Below are positions 46,742 to 55,128 of a stretch of DNA of 64,000 nucleotides, in pieces (within the stretch, counting starts at the first letter, position 1; the number at the start of each line of letters is the position of its first letter). The notes under the pieces were generated by a model. The model searched no databases, was not told the DNA's origin, and saw only the letters and a list, made by a program, of their open reading frames with translations. The stretch covers positions 1 to 64,000 of the forward strand of contig CAMAUE010000006.1 of assembly GCA_945861245.1 (NCBI GenBank), written 5' to 3'. The translations under genes and the position numbers were made by a program. The stretch comes from Singulisphaera sp. GP187. GTDB taxonomy: Bacteria; Planctomycetota; Planctomycetia; Gemmatales; Gemmataceae.

Positions 46742-47524
46742 CTACGTCGCCGTGATATGTAACACCGTTTCCGGCAAGATGCGCCGCACTTCTCCCGGTG
46801 CTGTTTCCAGATCGATGCCGGTGAACGTCATATCCAGCACTCTGCCAAACAGATCGCCGTGGACGCTTTCGACGTGGACCTGTTTGCCGAGCAGACCAAG
46901 CCGCCATTTCCATTGCGTTTTCAGCGTGTGCGCGTCGCCTTGAAGGAGCGCGTCATATTGCGTGTCGAGTTCGGTCAGCAGCGTCTTCGCGACGGTTTCA
47001 TAGTCGAGCGGCGGCGCACCCATCATGGCGAGCGAGCAAGCGTCAGGCAGTCCGGCCTGGGCGAACATGTCGGCGGATTGCGACACGTTCAGACCGATGC
47101 CGACGACGGTGGCGAGCGATGAATCGACGGTGCGTTGCTCGATGAGGATGCCGCAGACTTTTTTGCCAAGAATGAGTACGTCGTTCGGCCATTTGATCTT
47201 CGCTTGAAGGTTGGCGAGCTTGAGAATCGTTTCGCACACGGAGACCGCGGCCCAGCCGGTGACGAGAGCAGGCCGACGCAATTCCGCCGGCGGATAGAGC
47301 AATACCGAAAGCAGCACGCTGCTTTCCGGCGGCGCCTGCCAGCTTCGCCCATGCTGTCCGCGCCCGGCACTTTGCGTTCGTGCGAGCAAGGCGACGCCGG
47401 CGTTGGCGCGATCGCCCGCCAGCTCCAGCGTGAGCGTGTTGGTGCTCGGCAGTGCGTCGTACACGCGCACCGTGCGACCGAGGTGAAGCGTCGTCAGGGA
47501 CCAGAGCGTTTGCATAGGCGGCAT
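46742..47524 (-). CDS. birA: Biotin--[acetyl-CoA carboxylase] ligase
   Basis: The enzyme activates biotin with ATP and attaches it to the biotin carboxyl carrier protein of acetyl-CoA carboxylase. The 260-residue protein has the catalytic core: STNTLTLELA, the adenylate-binding GRGQHGRSW, KIKWPNDVLILGKKVCGILIE and VVGIGLNVSQ. There is no N-terminal DNA-binding helix-turn-helix, so it is a ligase without the repressor function. The start ATG overlaps the nadC stop (TGATG), which indicates translational coupling. The window also encodes AccD. Confidence 0.93.
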   Translation of the reverse strand: MPPMQTLWSLTTLHLGRTVRVYDALPSTNTLTLELAGDRANAGVALLARTQSAGRGQHGRSWQAPPESSVLLSVLLYPPAELRRPALVTGWAAVSVCETILKLANLQAKIKWPNDVLILGKKVCGILIEQRTVDSSLATVVGIGLNVSQSADMFAQAGLPDACSLAMMGAPPLDYETVAKTLLTELDTQYDALLQGDAHTLKTQWKWRLGLLGKQVHVESVHGDLFGRVLDMTFTGIDLETAPGEVRRILPETVLHITAT

Positions 47525-48432
47525 CAATTCTCATCAAAATCCAACGCAATATCCAACGCCGGCGCCGAATGCGTCAGCGCACCGATACTGATGCGCTCGA
47601 CGCCGGTCTCGGCGATTGCACGAACCGTTTGCAGGTTGACGCCGCCGGACGCTTCGAGTGGAATGCTCGGCGTTCGCTGGTTGCGTCGGCGCACTGCTTC
47701 GCCCAGGTCGGCGAGGTTCATGTTGTCGACCAGGATGATGTCCGGCTTTCCATCCAGGGCGTTGTCGAACTGGTCCAGCGTGTCCACTTCGATTTCGATG
47801 GGCAGGTTCGCGTCGAGCTTACAGAGCCGCGGTTGCTGGCGGGCGTGGCGAAGCAAAAGCGGAATGCTGTTGCGAAATCGGCTCAGGGCGAAGGCGAGGT
47901 GGTTGTCCTTGATGAGGACGCCGTCGTAAAGCCCGAGGCGATGGTTTTGCCCGCCGCCCTGGCGCACCGCGTACTTTTCAAGCAGCCGCCAGCCGGGCGT
48001 CGTTTTGCGCGTATCGAGAATCTTGGCCTGTGTGCCAGCGACAGCATCGACGAACCGGCGCGTCAGCGTGGCGATGCCGCTCAGGTGCTGCACGAAGTTG
48101 AGGGCGGTGCGCTCGCCGGACAGCAAGAGATTCATCGGCCCGCGAATGGTAGCAAGCGTCAGGCCAGCGCTGGCGAGTGTGCCGTCGTTGACATGAAAGT
48201 CGATGCGGAACTCCGGCGATAGTTTCGCGAAGACAAGAGCGATCGCCGGAAGCCCCGCAATGACGCCAGCTGATCGTGCGACGAAGCGAGCCGAGCCATC
48301 ATCACCGGCGGGGATGAAGAACAAGCTCGTGAGATCGCCGCGCCACGCCGCTTCGCCGCCGAGGTCCTCAGCGAGTGCGAGATCGATCAACGTGCAACAC
48401 GCCGCCGATTCAGCGGGGGTGAAGGTGGACAT
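47524..48432 (-). CDS. nadC: Nicotinate-nucleotide pyrophosphorylase (quinolinate phosphoribosyltransferase)
   Basis: NadC makes nicotinate mononucleotide from quinolinate and PRPP in NAD synthesis. The 302-residue protein has the family order: an N-terminal ALAEDLGGEAAWRGDLTS, NFVQHLSGIATLTRRFVDAV, ILDTRKTTPGWRLLEKYAVRQGGGQNHR with the substrate-binding arginines, LIKDNHL, and ASGGVNLQTVRAIAETGVERISIG. All catalytic residues that I can recognise are present. birA follows with overlapping start. Neighbouring nadA and nadB are not in the window. Confidence 0.96.
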   Translation of the reverse strand: MSTFTPAESAACCTLIDLALAEDLGGEAAWRGDLTSLFFIPAGDDGSARFVARSAGVIAGLPAIALVFAKLSPEFRIDFHVNDGTLASAGLTLATIRGPMNLLLSGERTALNFVQHLSGIATLTRRFVDAVAGTQAKILDTRKTTPGWRLLEKYAVRQGGGQNHRLGLYDGVLIKDNHLAFALSRFRNSIPLLLRHARQQPRLCKLDANLPIEIEVDTLDQFDNALDGKPDIILVDNMNLADLGEAVRRRNQRTPSIPLEASGGVNLQTVRAIAETGVERISIGALTHSAPALDIALDFDEN

Positions 48433-48499
48433 GGGGTGGGGTCTTTCATGTGTGGATTGGATTCGTTTAGCGTTCGCGGGATCCCTTGCCAGAGCGGAA

Positions 48500-48835
48500 T
48501 CACTCGCTCGCTAATATCGGAGGGATTGGGCCAAGCGTTTCATTCCCACATTCGCCGCAAGGTTTCGAGACGCTCGTTGAACTGAGCTTTTGTAACGCCT
48601 TCCGCGCTTCACGATCCGCCTCCCACGCCGCCAATTCTTCGTCGGTCATTTCGATCGCCTCGAGTTTGTCCATCGCCGCTAATGTTCGAGCAATTTCTTC
48701 CGGCGACACCTCATCGGACTCGCCGTTTGAGGATTCAGTGATCGGAAATATTTCGACCGATGTCCCTTCCGCCCAGTCTTCGGGAACGTCCATTTCCACG
48801 CGCCGATTCTTCACAACTCCGTGTAACGTTGTCAT
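48500..48835 (-). pseudogene. Frameshifted antitoxin-like gene
   Basis: The first part (MTTLHGVVKNRRVEMDVPED, then VSPEEIARTLAAMDKLEAIEMTDEELAAWEADREARKALQK) matches a small planctomycete family that begins with an AbrB-like or SpoVT-like beta strand set and ends in an acidic helix. It usually precedes a PIN-type toxin gene. Relatives as I recall them end in F-N-E-R-x-E-x-L-R-R-M-W-E. Exactly this tail (FNERLETLRRMWE and a stop at 48540) is present here, but in the next frame. One base is therefore gained or lost near 48575-48590. The open frame instead runs into unrelated residues and stops at 48500. No toxin gene follows. Confidence 0.65.
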
Positions 48836-48898
48836 TGCATTTTCTCCTTCCGTATCAATCGCCTGATTCGTTTATCCTATCACGCCTTCCGATCCCCT

Positions 48899-50011
48899 TC
48901 AAGGATTCCCCCTCCACCGCAGCGTTGCCTCGATCGCCTGCGGGAAGTACACGTCCGGTCGGCGGATGTGGTCGGCCAGCGAGCCGATGTTTCGGCAATA
49001 GGTGATGATGAGTTGCCCATCGCGCGTCGTTAATTCGGGATGGTTCTTGGCACCGTATTGAAATATCTTCTTATCCATCTCCGGGCATTGATAGATCTTC
49101 AGCGACTTGCTCCACGGGCCTTCGGGCGTCATCGCATGGCGGACCGTGATGTTGCCGCCGAGACCAAATTGCGTGTAGACCGCGACATAGCCGGGAATGC
49201 CGCGAACGGTGGAGACGGTGAACTCCGCTGGCGCATCGCGGAACAGCGTGATGAGGTTTTTCGGCACGGGCGACCAGGCTTTCGCGCCGCCGATGTCGCT
49301 GTGGTATTCCCAGTCTTCGCGCTTCATTCTCGGCAATAGCTTCTTCTGAATCCGCGCGACGCACAACGGCGTGTGGAACGGCTTGCACTGCTTCTCCGGA
49401 AATAGGCCGAAGGCGTACAGGAACCCATCGTCCATCATGCACGCGACGCCCAACCGCGGCTGGTCGGCATCGTCGGCAAAGCGGTAGCGTTCGATCTTCC
49501 ACGTGGTCGGTTCGTCGAGCGGGTTGGCGATCTGCAACAGCTCGTTCTGGAACCAATCGAACTGAAAGCCCGGCTCGCCCTTCTCACGCCGGCGGATGAC
49601 CTTGCAAAAGAGATAGAGCTTGCCATCGACGAGGGCGCCATCGCCTGGCCAATACCACGTGCCCTTATCGAGCGGCTTGAGGATCGCGTCTGGCCCCGCT
49701 TCGGCTTTCGCCCAGAAAAAGCGGAACGGGTCGTCGGCGTTCTTCAGCGATTGCCAGGCGAAGGTGTTGTTGATCATGCGCGGCTTGACGCGCTTGCCAT
49801 CCTGGATACTGCCGATCCAGGTGTCAGCGAACAGCCACAGCGTGCGATCCGCGGAGAGGCGAAGCGTCTGCGCTCCGTCGCCGCCGGTCCAGCCTTCGGT
49901 GTGCTGGAATTTTTTGGTGAGCGCTGGCAACGGCTTGCTCTCAATCAGCTCGAGCGGGCATGCGGGTTGCGCGAGCGTGAGCGAAACAAAGATCGTGAGA
50001 AAGGTGTGCAT
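48899..50011 (-). CDS. Secreted DUF4185-like beta-propeller protein
   Basis: The 370-residue protein has a short signal peptide (about 1-15). The start of the mature domain GGDGAQTLRLSADRTLWLFADTWIG resembles the DUF4185/DUF5005 class of five-bladed propellers related to glycoside hydrolases. Further blade-like patterns are WYWPGDGALVDGKLYLFC, VACMMDDGFLYAFG, WSPVPKNLITLF and HAMTPEGPW. Acidic residues lie in loops, but no proven catalytic pair is seen. It may bind or cut polysaccharides. The role is unknown. A small gene lies upstream on the same strand (50025-50240). Confidence 0.75.
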   Translation of the reverse strand: MHTFLTIFVSLTLAQPACPLELIESKPLPALTKKFQHTEGWTGGDGAQTLRLSADRTLWLFADTWIGSIQDGKRVKPRMINNTFAWQSLKNADDPFRFFWAKAEAGPDAILKPLDKGTWYWPGDGALVDGKLYLFCKVIRRREKGEPGFQFDWFQNELLQIANPLDEPTTWKIERYRFADDADQPRLGVACMMDDGFLYAFGLFPEKQCKPFHTPLCVARIQKKLLPRMKREDWEYHSDIGGAKAWSPVPKNLITLFRDAPAEFTVSTVRGIPGYVAVYTQFGLGGNITVRHAMTPEGPWSKSLKIYQCPEMDKKIFQYGAKNHPELTTRDGQLIITYCRNIGSLADHIRRPDVYFPQAIEATLRWRGNP

Positions 50012-50024
50012 GCGACCTCAGTGG

Positions 50025-50240
50025 TTATGTGCGTTGCGATGGAGTTGCGGGGTGCCGTGCTTCCTCGCTGTGTTCAAAGTGCGCGAGTTCTTCATGCAGG
50101 CGGACGATCATCTTGCGAAAGCCTACCTTCGTGAATCTTTTGGAGCCGAGAGGATGTGCCTTCATCGTTTGCGCAAGCTGCACCTCAAGCGATTGAAGTT
50201 CTTCGCGTGCCTTCTGATATTCGATGATGCTCGCGATCAT
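50025..50240 (-). CDS. Small coiled-coil-like hypothetical protein
   Basis: The 71-residue product (MIASIIEYQKAREELQSLEVQLAQ ... KRFTKVGFRKMIVRLHEELAHFEHSEE) is mostly helical with a heptad-like N-terminus. The start resembles antitoxin-like small proteins that begin M-I-x-x-x-x-E-Y-x-x-A, but no toxin partner is adjacent. It is on the same strand as, and 13 bases before, the DUF4185-like gene. Confidence 0.55.
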   Translation of the reverse strand: MIASIIEYQKAREELQSLEVQLAQTMKAHPLGSKRFTKVGFRKMIVRLHEELAHFEHSEEARHPATPSQRT

Positions 50241-50294
50241 GATTCTGCCTCCATTTTTCTTCGCGCCTTTGCGCCTTTGCGTGAGCCACCATTT

Positions 50295-51608
50295 TCATCC
50301 CGGCAGTTTCGGCACCAGCGGCCAGGTCGAGAGCCGTTTCTCGCACCACGCTGCCGTGCGGAACAGATCGTCCTCGTGGTTGCGGGCGCCGACGAGCTGG
50401 ATCGCGAGTGGCAAGCCGTCCACGTTGTAGCCCGTCTGGATCGAAATCGTTGGCAAACCCACATAGCTCCACGGCGAGTTGAATGCAGGATCGCCTGTCG
50501 TGTCAGCCAGCGGCGCCGGGCCTGTTGTCGCGGGGCAGAGCAGAATTTGGCCGTCGCGCATGGCGGCATCCATCGCGTAGATCAGCTGCAATTGATGCTC
50601 TTTCGTTCGCGCATACTCCGGCGCGGGGCAGGCCAGGCCTTCATTCAACAGCGACGCAATCCTCGGTGCATAGTCGTCCGGTCGGCGTTTGAATCGCGTC
50701 TCGTGAAACTGTGCCGCCTCCACCGCCATGATGATGCGATGCCGGGCGATGATGTCGCTGAAGCCGGAGGGCAGGGCGACTTCCTCCACGGCGGCGCCGT
50801 CGTTCTCGAAGCGATGTGCGATTTCGTCCATCATCACGCGAACATTTTCGTCGGCACGCTCCTCAAACAATTGTCGCAAACGCCCAAAGCGTGGCCGACT
50901 GACGGCGACGTTGGCGTGCTCGGCATAGTTCGGCAGCATGTCCATATCGCCCATGCCGCGCAGCAGCAACGCAAGGTCGGTGACGTTGTGCGCCATCGGG
51001 CCGGGATGGTCCATCGAATGGGCGAGCGTGAGGATACCGTCGAGATCGAGCAGGCCAAAGGTCGGCTTGATGGTCGCCACGCCGCAGTAGGATGCGGGCC
51101 TAGTCAGCGACCCGCCGGTTTGCGAGCCGATCGCGCCCAGGCACATGCCGGTGGACACCGCCGCGGCCGACCCGCTCGACGACCCGCCGGGTGTGTGGGC
51201 GAGATTCCACGGATTGCGCGTCACCGGCGGATCGAAGCTGGCGAACTGCGTCGTCACGGTCTTGCCGAGGAAGATCGCGCCGGCGGTCCGCAGCGAGGCG
51301 ATGATCGGTGCGTCGTGGCGTGCGACGCTGTTCGCCCAGAGCGTCGAGCCGCACGCCGTTGGCCAATCGAAGACATCGAAGATATCCTTGATGCCGAGCG
51401 GAATGCCATGTAACGGCCCGCGTGACTTGCCCGCCTCCAGCTCCGCCGTTAACCGCCGAGCCTCGGCCAGCGCACCTTCGCGATCGACGAACACCCACGC
51501 CTTGACGTGCGGTTCCCAGCGATCGATCGCGGCAAAACATTGCTCGACAAGATCGACCGGCGTGACGCGTTTGCCTTTGATTGCCTCGGCGGCTTCTTGA
51601 ATCGTCAT
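50295..51608 (-). CDS. Amidase-signature family enzyme
   Basis: I start at the ATG at 51608, since the extra N-terminus of the longer frame comes from a repeat. In this numbering (437 residues) the catalytic triad is visible: lysine 74 in GIPLGIKDIFDV, the cis-serine in GGSSSGS (141-147) and the nucleophile serine 167 in GSQTGGS. The AS family hydrolyses or transfers amides. Without gatB or gatC next to it, a GatA role in tRNA amidation is unlikely. The stretch around TRPASYCGV is usual for amidases. It is divergent from argC, and the two start codons flank a large inverted repeat. Confidence 0.9.
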   Translation of the reverse strand: MTIQEAAEAIKGKRVTPVDLVEQCFAAIDRWEPHVKAWVFVDREGALAEARRLTAELEAGKSRGPLHGIPLGIKDIFDVFDWPTACGSTLWANSVARHDAPIIASLRTAGAIFLGKTVTTQFASFDPPVTRNPWNLAHTPGGSSSGSAAAVSTGMCLGAIGSQTGGSLTRPASYCGVATIKPTFGLLDLDGILTLAHSMDHPGPMAHNVTDLALLLRGMGDMDMLPNYAEHANVAVSRPRFGRLRQLFEERADENVRVMMDEIAHRFENDGAAVEEVALPSGFSDIIARHRIIMAVEAAQFHETRFKRRPDDYAPRIASLLNEGLACPAPEYARTKEHQLQLIYAMDAAMRDGQILLCPATTGPAPLADTTGDPAFNSPWSYVGLPTISIQTGYNVDGLPLAIQLVGARNHEDDLFRTAAWCEKRLSTWPLVPKLPG

Positions 51609-51736
51609 TGGTCCGTAGTCCGTGGTCCGTGGTGGAAGAACGTTGGCGAACCATTCACGTTCGCCAACTCTCACTGTACATTTACCTAGGTCTCCCGACC
51701 ACTGACTAAGGACCACGGACTACGGACTACGGACCA
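51609..51736. repeat. Inverted repeat, family I (GGTCCGTAGTCCGTGGTC), divergent promoter region of the amidase gene and argC
   Basis: GGTCCGTAGTCCGTGGTCCG at 51610 onward is mirrored by GGACCACGGACTACGGACTA and CGGACCAATG at 51711-51737. An inner GTTGGCGAA / TTCGCCAAC hairpin lies at 51642-51668. The arms reach both start codons, so any promoters of both genes must lie inside the element. Confidence 0.93.
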
Positions 51737-52747
51737 ATGAAGATTGCGATATTAGGCGGCACAGGCTACACCGCCTGCGAACTGATCAAGATTTTGCTTC
51801 GGCATCCGCATGCGGAGATCGTTGCTGTCACCTCGCGCGATGAGAAGATGCCCGCCGTCGCGGAATCGCATCCGAGCTTAGCCGGGCGGATCAAGCTGCG
51901 CATGGAGCCGTTCGATCCGGACAAGCTCGTAGCGAAGGGCGTGCAGTGCGTGTTCGGCTGCTTGCCACACGGCGCGAGCATGGCTGCCGTGCAGGCGCTT
52001 CTCCAGCGCGGAATGCGCGTCATCGACCTCAGTGCTGACTATCGGCTGCGCGATCCGAACGTCTACGCCCAATGGTACGGCGAAAGCCATCACGACCTGC
52101 CGAACCTCGCCAAGGCGGTCTACGGCTTGCCCGAGATTTATGGCGACGACATCAAGGCCGCCACGCTCATCGCTAATCCCGGTTGCTATCCGCAGACCGG
52201 CATTCTTGGTCTCGCTCCGCTAGTCGCGGGTAAGTACATCAAGCTCAGTGACATCATCATCGACTCGAAGTCGGGCGTCTCCGGTGCAGGCCGTACGCCG
52301 AAGTTGACGACACACTTCCCCGAATGCAACGAAAGCGTGACGGCGTACAGCGTCGGCCAGCACCGCCACACGCCGGAGATCGAGCAAGCCCTGAGCGACA
52401 TTGCCGGCGAACCGGTCGAGGTCATCTTCACGCCGCAATTGATGCCGATGGATCGCGGCATCTTCTCAACGATCTACGCCTCGCCGCACCGTCCGTTTAC
52501 CGACGCGCAACTCCTCGACCTATACCGAGCGTACTACGCGAATGCTCCGTTCGTGCGCATTACCAATCAAATCCCCGCGACCAAGGACACGGCGCACACC
52601 AATTTCATCGACATCACGCTGCGCGTCGTGCGTGGCCGAATCCTTGTGCTGGTAGCCGAGGATAACCTGATTCGCGGCGCGAGCGGCGTGGCCGTGCAAA
52701 ACTTCAACCGCATGTTTGGATATGAGGAAACGACGGGGTTGTGGTAG
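51737..52747 (+). CDS. argC: N-acetyl-gamma-glutamyl-phosphate reductase
   Basis: ArgC reduces N-acetylglutamyl phosphate to the semialdehyde in arginine synthesis, using NADPH. The 336-residue protein has the nucleotide-binding GGTGYTACELI (8-18), VFGCLPHGASM, VIDLSADYRL and the catalytic cysteine C150 in NPGCYPQT. SGVSGAGR and the histidine of GQHRHTPEIEQAL complete the site. All motifs expected for the type 1 enzyme are intact. Other arg genes are absent from the window. Confidence 0.97.
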   Translation: MKIAILGGTGYTACELIKILLRHPHAEIVAVTSRDEKMPAVAESHPSLAGRIKLRMEPFDPDKLVAKGVQCVFGCLPHGASMAAVQALLQRGMRVIDLSADYRLRDPNVYAQWYGESHHDLPNLAKAVYGLPEIYGDDIKAATLIANPGCYPQTGILGLAPLVAGKYIKLSDIIIDSKSGVSGAGRTPKLTTHFPECNESVTAYSVGQHRHTPEIEQALSDIAGEPVEVIFTPQLMPMDRGIFSTIYASPHRPFTDAQLLDLYRAYYANAPFVRITNQIPATKDTAHTNFIDITLRVVRGRILVLVAEDNLIRGASGVAVQNFNRMFGYEETTGLW

Positions 52748-52750
52748 GAA

Positions 52751-52890
52751 AGCTATCAGCTATCAGCCGTCAGCCATGCCGAACTTGGCCAACGAGTTGG
52801 AAGGTCGGTACTGTCAGCCTAGGTCAAATGCTTGGATGACGAATGTGCTCGCTTCTTCGACCTGACAGGTCGGTTCTGTCAGCCCAAGAC
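52751..52890. repeat. Short repeat cluster after argC
   Basis: AGCTATCAGCTATCAGCCGT and CAGCC at 52752-52776 consist of tandem CTATCAG units. Two direct copies of GGTCGGT-CTGTCAGCC follow (about 52802-52820 and 52868-52886). No gene is seen in these 225 bases. Confidence 0.6.
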
Positions 52891-52902
52891 GACGACCTGG
52901 AT

Positions 52903-52960
52903 TAGCATCCCTCGCGATAGTATCGGCCCCGAAAGGGCCGTTCGCCATCGCGCAATAACG
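52903..52960 (+). repeat. Hairpin upstream of the IS200-like transposase gene
   Basis: CGGCCC and GGGCCG form a hairpin with a CGAAA loop, flanked by CCTCGCGATAG and CGCCATCGCG-type stretches that can pair in part. Hairpins at the ends are how IS200/IS605 transposases recognise their elements, so this may be the left end. Confidence 0.5.
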
Positions 52961-52973
52961 ATCGGAGTATGCC

Positions 52974-53342
52974 ATGCCGCGATCGTTGGCGAAGCTCTAC
53001 GTACACGCAATCTTCTCCACCAAAAACCGCGAACCGATCCTGTTCAACGCCTGGCGCGACGATCTCTTTCGCGTCATGGGCGGAACCGCAAATAACCTCG
53101 GTTGCCAATCGTTGATCGTCGGCGGCATGCCCGATCACGTGCACCTCTTGTTTCAGCTGGGCCGCACGATTACGATCGCCGACGCCATCGGAAAGATCAA
53201 ATCGATGTCGTCGTTGTGGATCAACCGAACGCACAAATTTGTCGATCCGTTCCAACGGCAATCGGACTACGCGGTATTCTCTGTGAGCCAATCGAATATC
53301 GAAGCCGTGCGGGCGTATTCAGAATTAAGCCAAGCATCATGA
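52974..53342 (+). pseudogene. IS200-like (HUH, Y1) transposase, frameshifted and truncated
   Basis: The protein begins like IS200-type transposases (SLAKLYVHAIFSTKNREPIL) and carries the metal-binding HUH motif in MPDHVHLLF. Its tail, FSVSQSNIEAVRAY, enters the helix that holds the catalytic tyrosine. It then shifts frame: the next frame would read IQN-stop-AKHHEN, where relatives have Y-I-x-N-Q-x-x-H-H. So both a frame change and a stop interrupt the last 25-30 residues. The protein is probably inactive. Such single-strand transposases include the REP-associated enzymes (RAYTs) that move small palindromes. Confidence 0.8.
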
Positions 53343-53415
53343 AAACTTGATCGGCCTGCCGAGCTTTCACATGGTGCTTGGCAACCACGAGGGAAAGTTC
53401 GTGCGCTACCTGGAA

Positions 53416-54915
53416 TCACCCCAGCATCTCGCGCACCACGGTGCCGTCTTGCACGAGCGGAATCGGTCGGCCGGTGCGGTCCGCCAAAAGCGTATGCGGA
53501 TCAATGCCCAGCAGGTGATACGCCGTCGCTAGCACGTCCTTCGGCGACACCGGACGATCGGTAACGGTTGCACCATGCCGATCAGTGCGGCCCACGACTC
53601 GGCCTCGCGCGATACCGCCGCCGGCGAACAGGGTCGTGTATGCTTGCGACCAGTGATCGCGACCACCGCCACGCGCGTTGTTCAATCGCGGCGTGCGGCC
53701 ATGCTCGCTCAGCACCATCACCAATGTGTCATCGAGCATGCCGCGTTGATCGAGATCGTTGAGGAGGCCCGCCAGCGCGAGGTCGAAGCCCGGCATCAGT
53801 TCGTTTCGCATGCGCGAGTAATGATCCCAGTGCGTGTCCCAACCCGAACCCGCCAGGCCGTACTCGTCCCAGAAGACGCTGACGAACTTGCTGCCAGCTT
53901 CGACCAGGCGTCGAGCGGACAAACACGCTTGACCGAAGATCGTCATGCCGTAGGAATCGCGTAGCGATAGCGGCTCACGGGCAATGTCGAGTGCGCGATG
54001 AATACGGTCGGACCCGATCAGCGAGTAGGCCATCTCGCGGTAGCGATCAAGATTCTGCGGGGCGGCATCGTTCTGCCAGCGGGCTTGGTCGAACTGCTGC
54101 AATAGCGACCGCCGTTGATCGAGACGATCAAGCGTCAGCCCCGGGCCGAGATTCGTGGACGACGCCAGTGAGAATTTGCTGTCATTCGATACGCCGACGT
54201 AGGGTTCGACGTCCTCAAACCGCTGATCTTGTAGCGTCTTGACGGCAACCTTCGTCGCCCGCCCCTGGAACTCGGTCCATAGCGGGTTGTATGCATTGCC
54301 CAAAAACGCCCCATACGGCCCCGCACGCGGCACCTCGCCGACGCGCTGGCTCGAGAACTGAAACGGCAACGCGATGTTGTCCGGTATCCGGCCGCCGGAA
54401 CCGGACCGCCCGACGATGTTATTTCGCCACAGATAATCAGCGGCCGAGCCGATGTACGGATGATGCCGACCGTCGCGTGGGCTGAGCTCCATCGACACTT
54501 CGATGTTTGAGATGCCTGTAGTCGCATAAGCGACGCCATGAATCGGATGCGGATGGGTCATCGAACGCACGACCGTCATACGGTCCATGACGCGCGATGT
54601 CGCAGGCAACAGCTCGCAGACATCACAGCCCGGCAGCGTCGAGCGGATCGAGCCGAGTTCGCCGCGGATTTCGATCGGTGCATCGGGCTTCTGGTCCGCA
54701 AGTTCGAGTTGGCTGGGAGAGCCATAGAGGAAGAGCAGGATGCACGCCTTGGCCTGGCCAAACGAGCGATCGCGCGTCTGCGCCGCCTGGGCTTCTTGCA
54801 AACGCACGTAGTCGCTTAGCCCAAGCCCGAGCATCGACAGCCCGCCAGCCGTGAGCATCTCGCGGCGTGTGACGCCATCGCACAGCTTCCTCGGGGAGCC
54901 TAATATGTTTAGCAT
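53416..54915 (-). CDS. DUF1501 family protein with Tat-like signal
   Basis: The 499-residue protein begins MLNILGSPRKLCDGVTRREMLTAGGLSMLGLGL, a twin-arginine signal with TRREML. DUF1501 motifs follow: CILLFLYGSPSQLELADQKPDAP, VVRSMTHPHPIHGVAYA, FVSVFWDEYGLAGSGWDTHWDH, VMVLSEHGRTPRL and GGGRDHWSQAYTTLFAGGGIARGRVVG. It is a second member of the family in this window but in a distinct subgroup from the 37947 gene (it has the long middle insert around 180-260). The fold is that of sulfatases and alkaline phosphatases. The substrate is unknown. No DUF1549 gene is adjacent. Confidence 0.92.
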   Translation of the reverse strand: MLNILGSPRKLCDGVTRREMLTAGGLSMLGLGLSDYVRLQEAQAAQTRDRSFGQAKACILLFLYGSPSQLELADQKPDAPIEIRGELGSIRSTLPGCDVCELLPATSRVMDRMTVVRSMTHPHPIHGVAYATTGISNIEVSMELSPRDGRHHPYIGSAADYLWRNNIVGRSGSGGRIPDNIALPFQFSSQRVGEVPRAGPYGAFLGNAYNPLWTEFQGRATKVAVKTLQDQRFEDVEPYVGVSNDSKFSLASSTNLGPGLTLDRLDQRRSLLQQFDQARWQNDAAPQNLDRYREMAYSLIGSDRIHRALDIAREPLSLRDSYGMTIFGQACLSARRLVEAGSKFVSVFWDEYGLAGSGWDTHWDHYSRMRNELMPGFDLALAGLLNDLDQRGMLDDTLVMVLSEHGRTPRLNNARGGGRDHWSQAYTTLFAGGGIARGRVVGRTDRHGATVTDRPVSPKDVLATAYHLLGIDPHTLLADRTGRPIPLVQDGTVVREMLG

Positions 54916-55021
54916 GGGAATGATCCAATGGCGGCGGGTGAAGATGTTACTATGTTACGCGATGCAACGGGGGGACAGCAAGCGAAAAATGGAGCGGTCA
55001 ACTAAATCGAAAATCAAAGTA

Positions 55022-55084
55022 TGAAGAGCGAAGAGCGAAGTACGAAGGAATCGCATTGCTTCGTAATTCGCTCTTCGTACTTTG
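55022..55084. repeat. Inverted repeat, family E (CGAAGAG), intergenic copy
   Basis: CAAAGTATGAAGAGCGAA and TTCGCTCTTCGTACTTTG are inverted with one mismatch, around a centre that repeats GAAGTACGAAG. It is the same family as the element inside mnmG (7122-7206), but the central spacer differs. Confidence 0.88.
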
Positions 55085-55128
55085 TATGCTGTTTTCCTTC
55101 TTGCCAAGCCTCATTGGCTGCGTAGTGA

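Noticed and set aside
50025-50240. Antitoxin of a two-gene pair
   Set aside because: The N-terminus recalls small antitoxins, but the next gene downstream encodes a secreted propeller and not a toxin, so the call stays hypothetical.
49620-51413. 597-codon open frame on the plus strand
   Set aside because: It is antisense to the DUF4185-like and amidase genes and made of arginine-rich shadow sequence. The real genes on the other strand have clear family motifs.
50295-51608. gatA of the aminoacyl-tRNA amidotransferase
   Set aside because: The triad is that of the amidase family at large. gatB and gatC are not adjacent and nothing points to tRNA as substrate.
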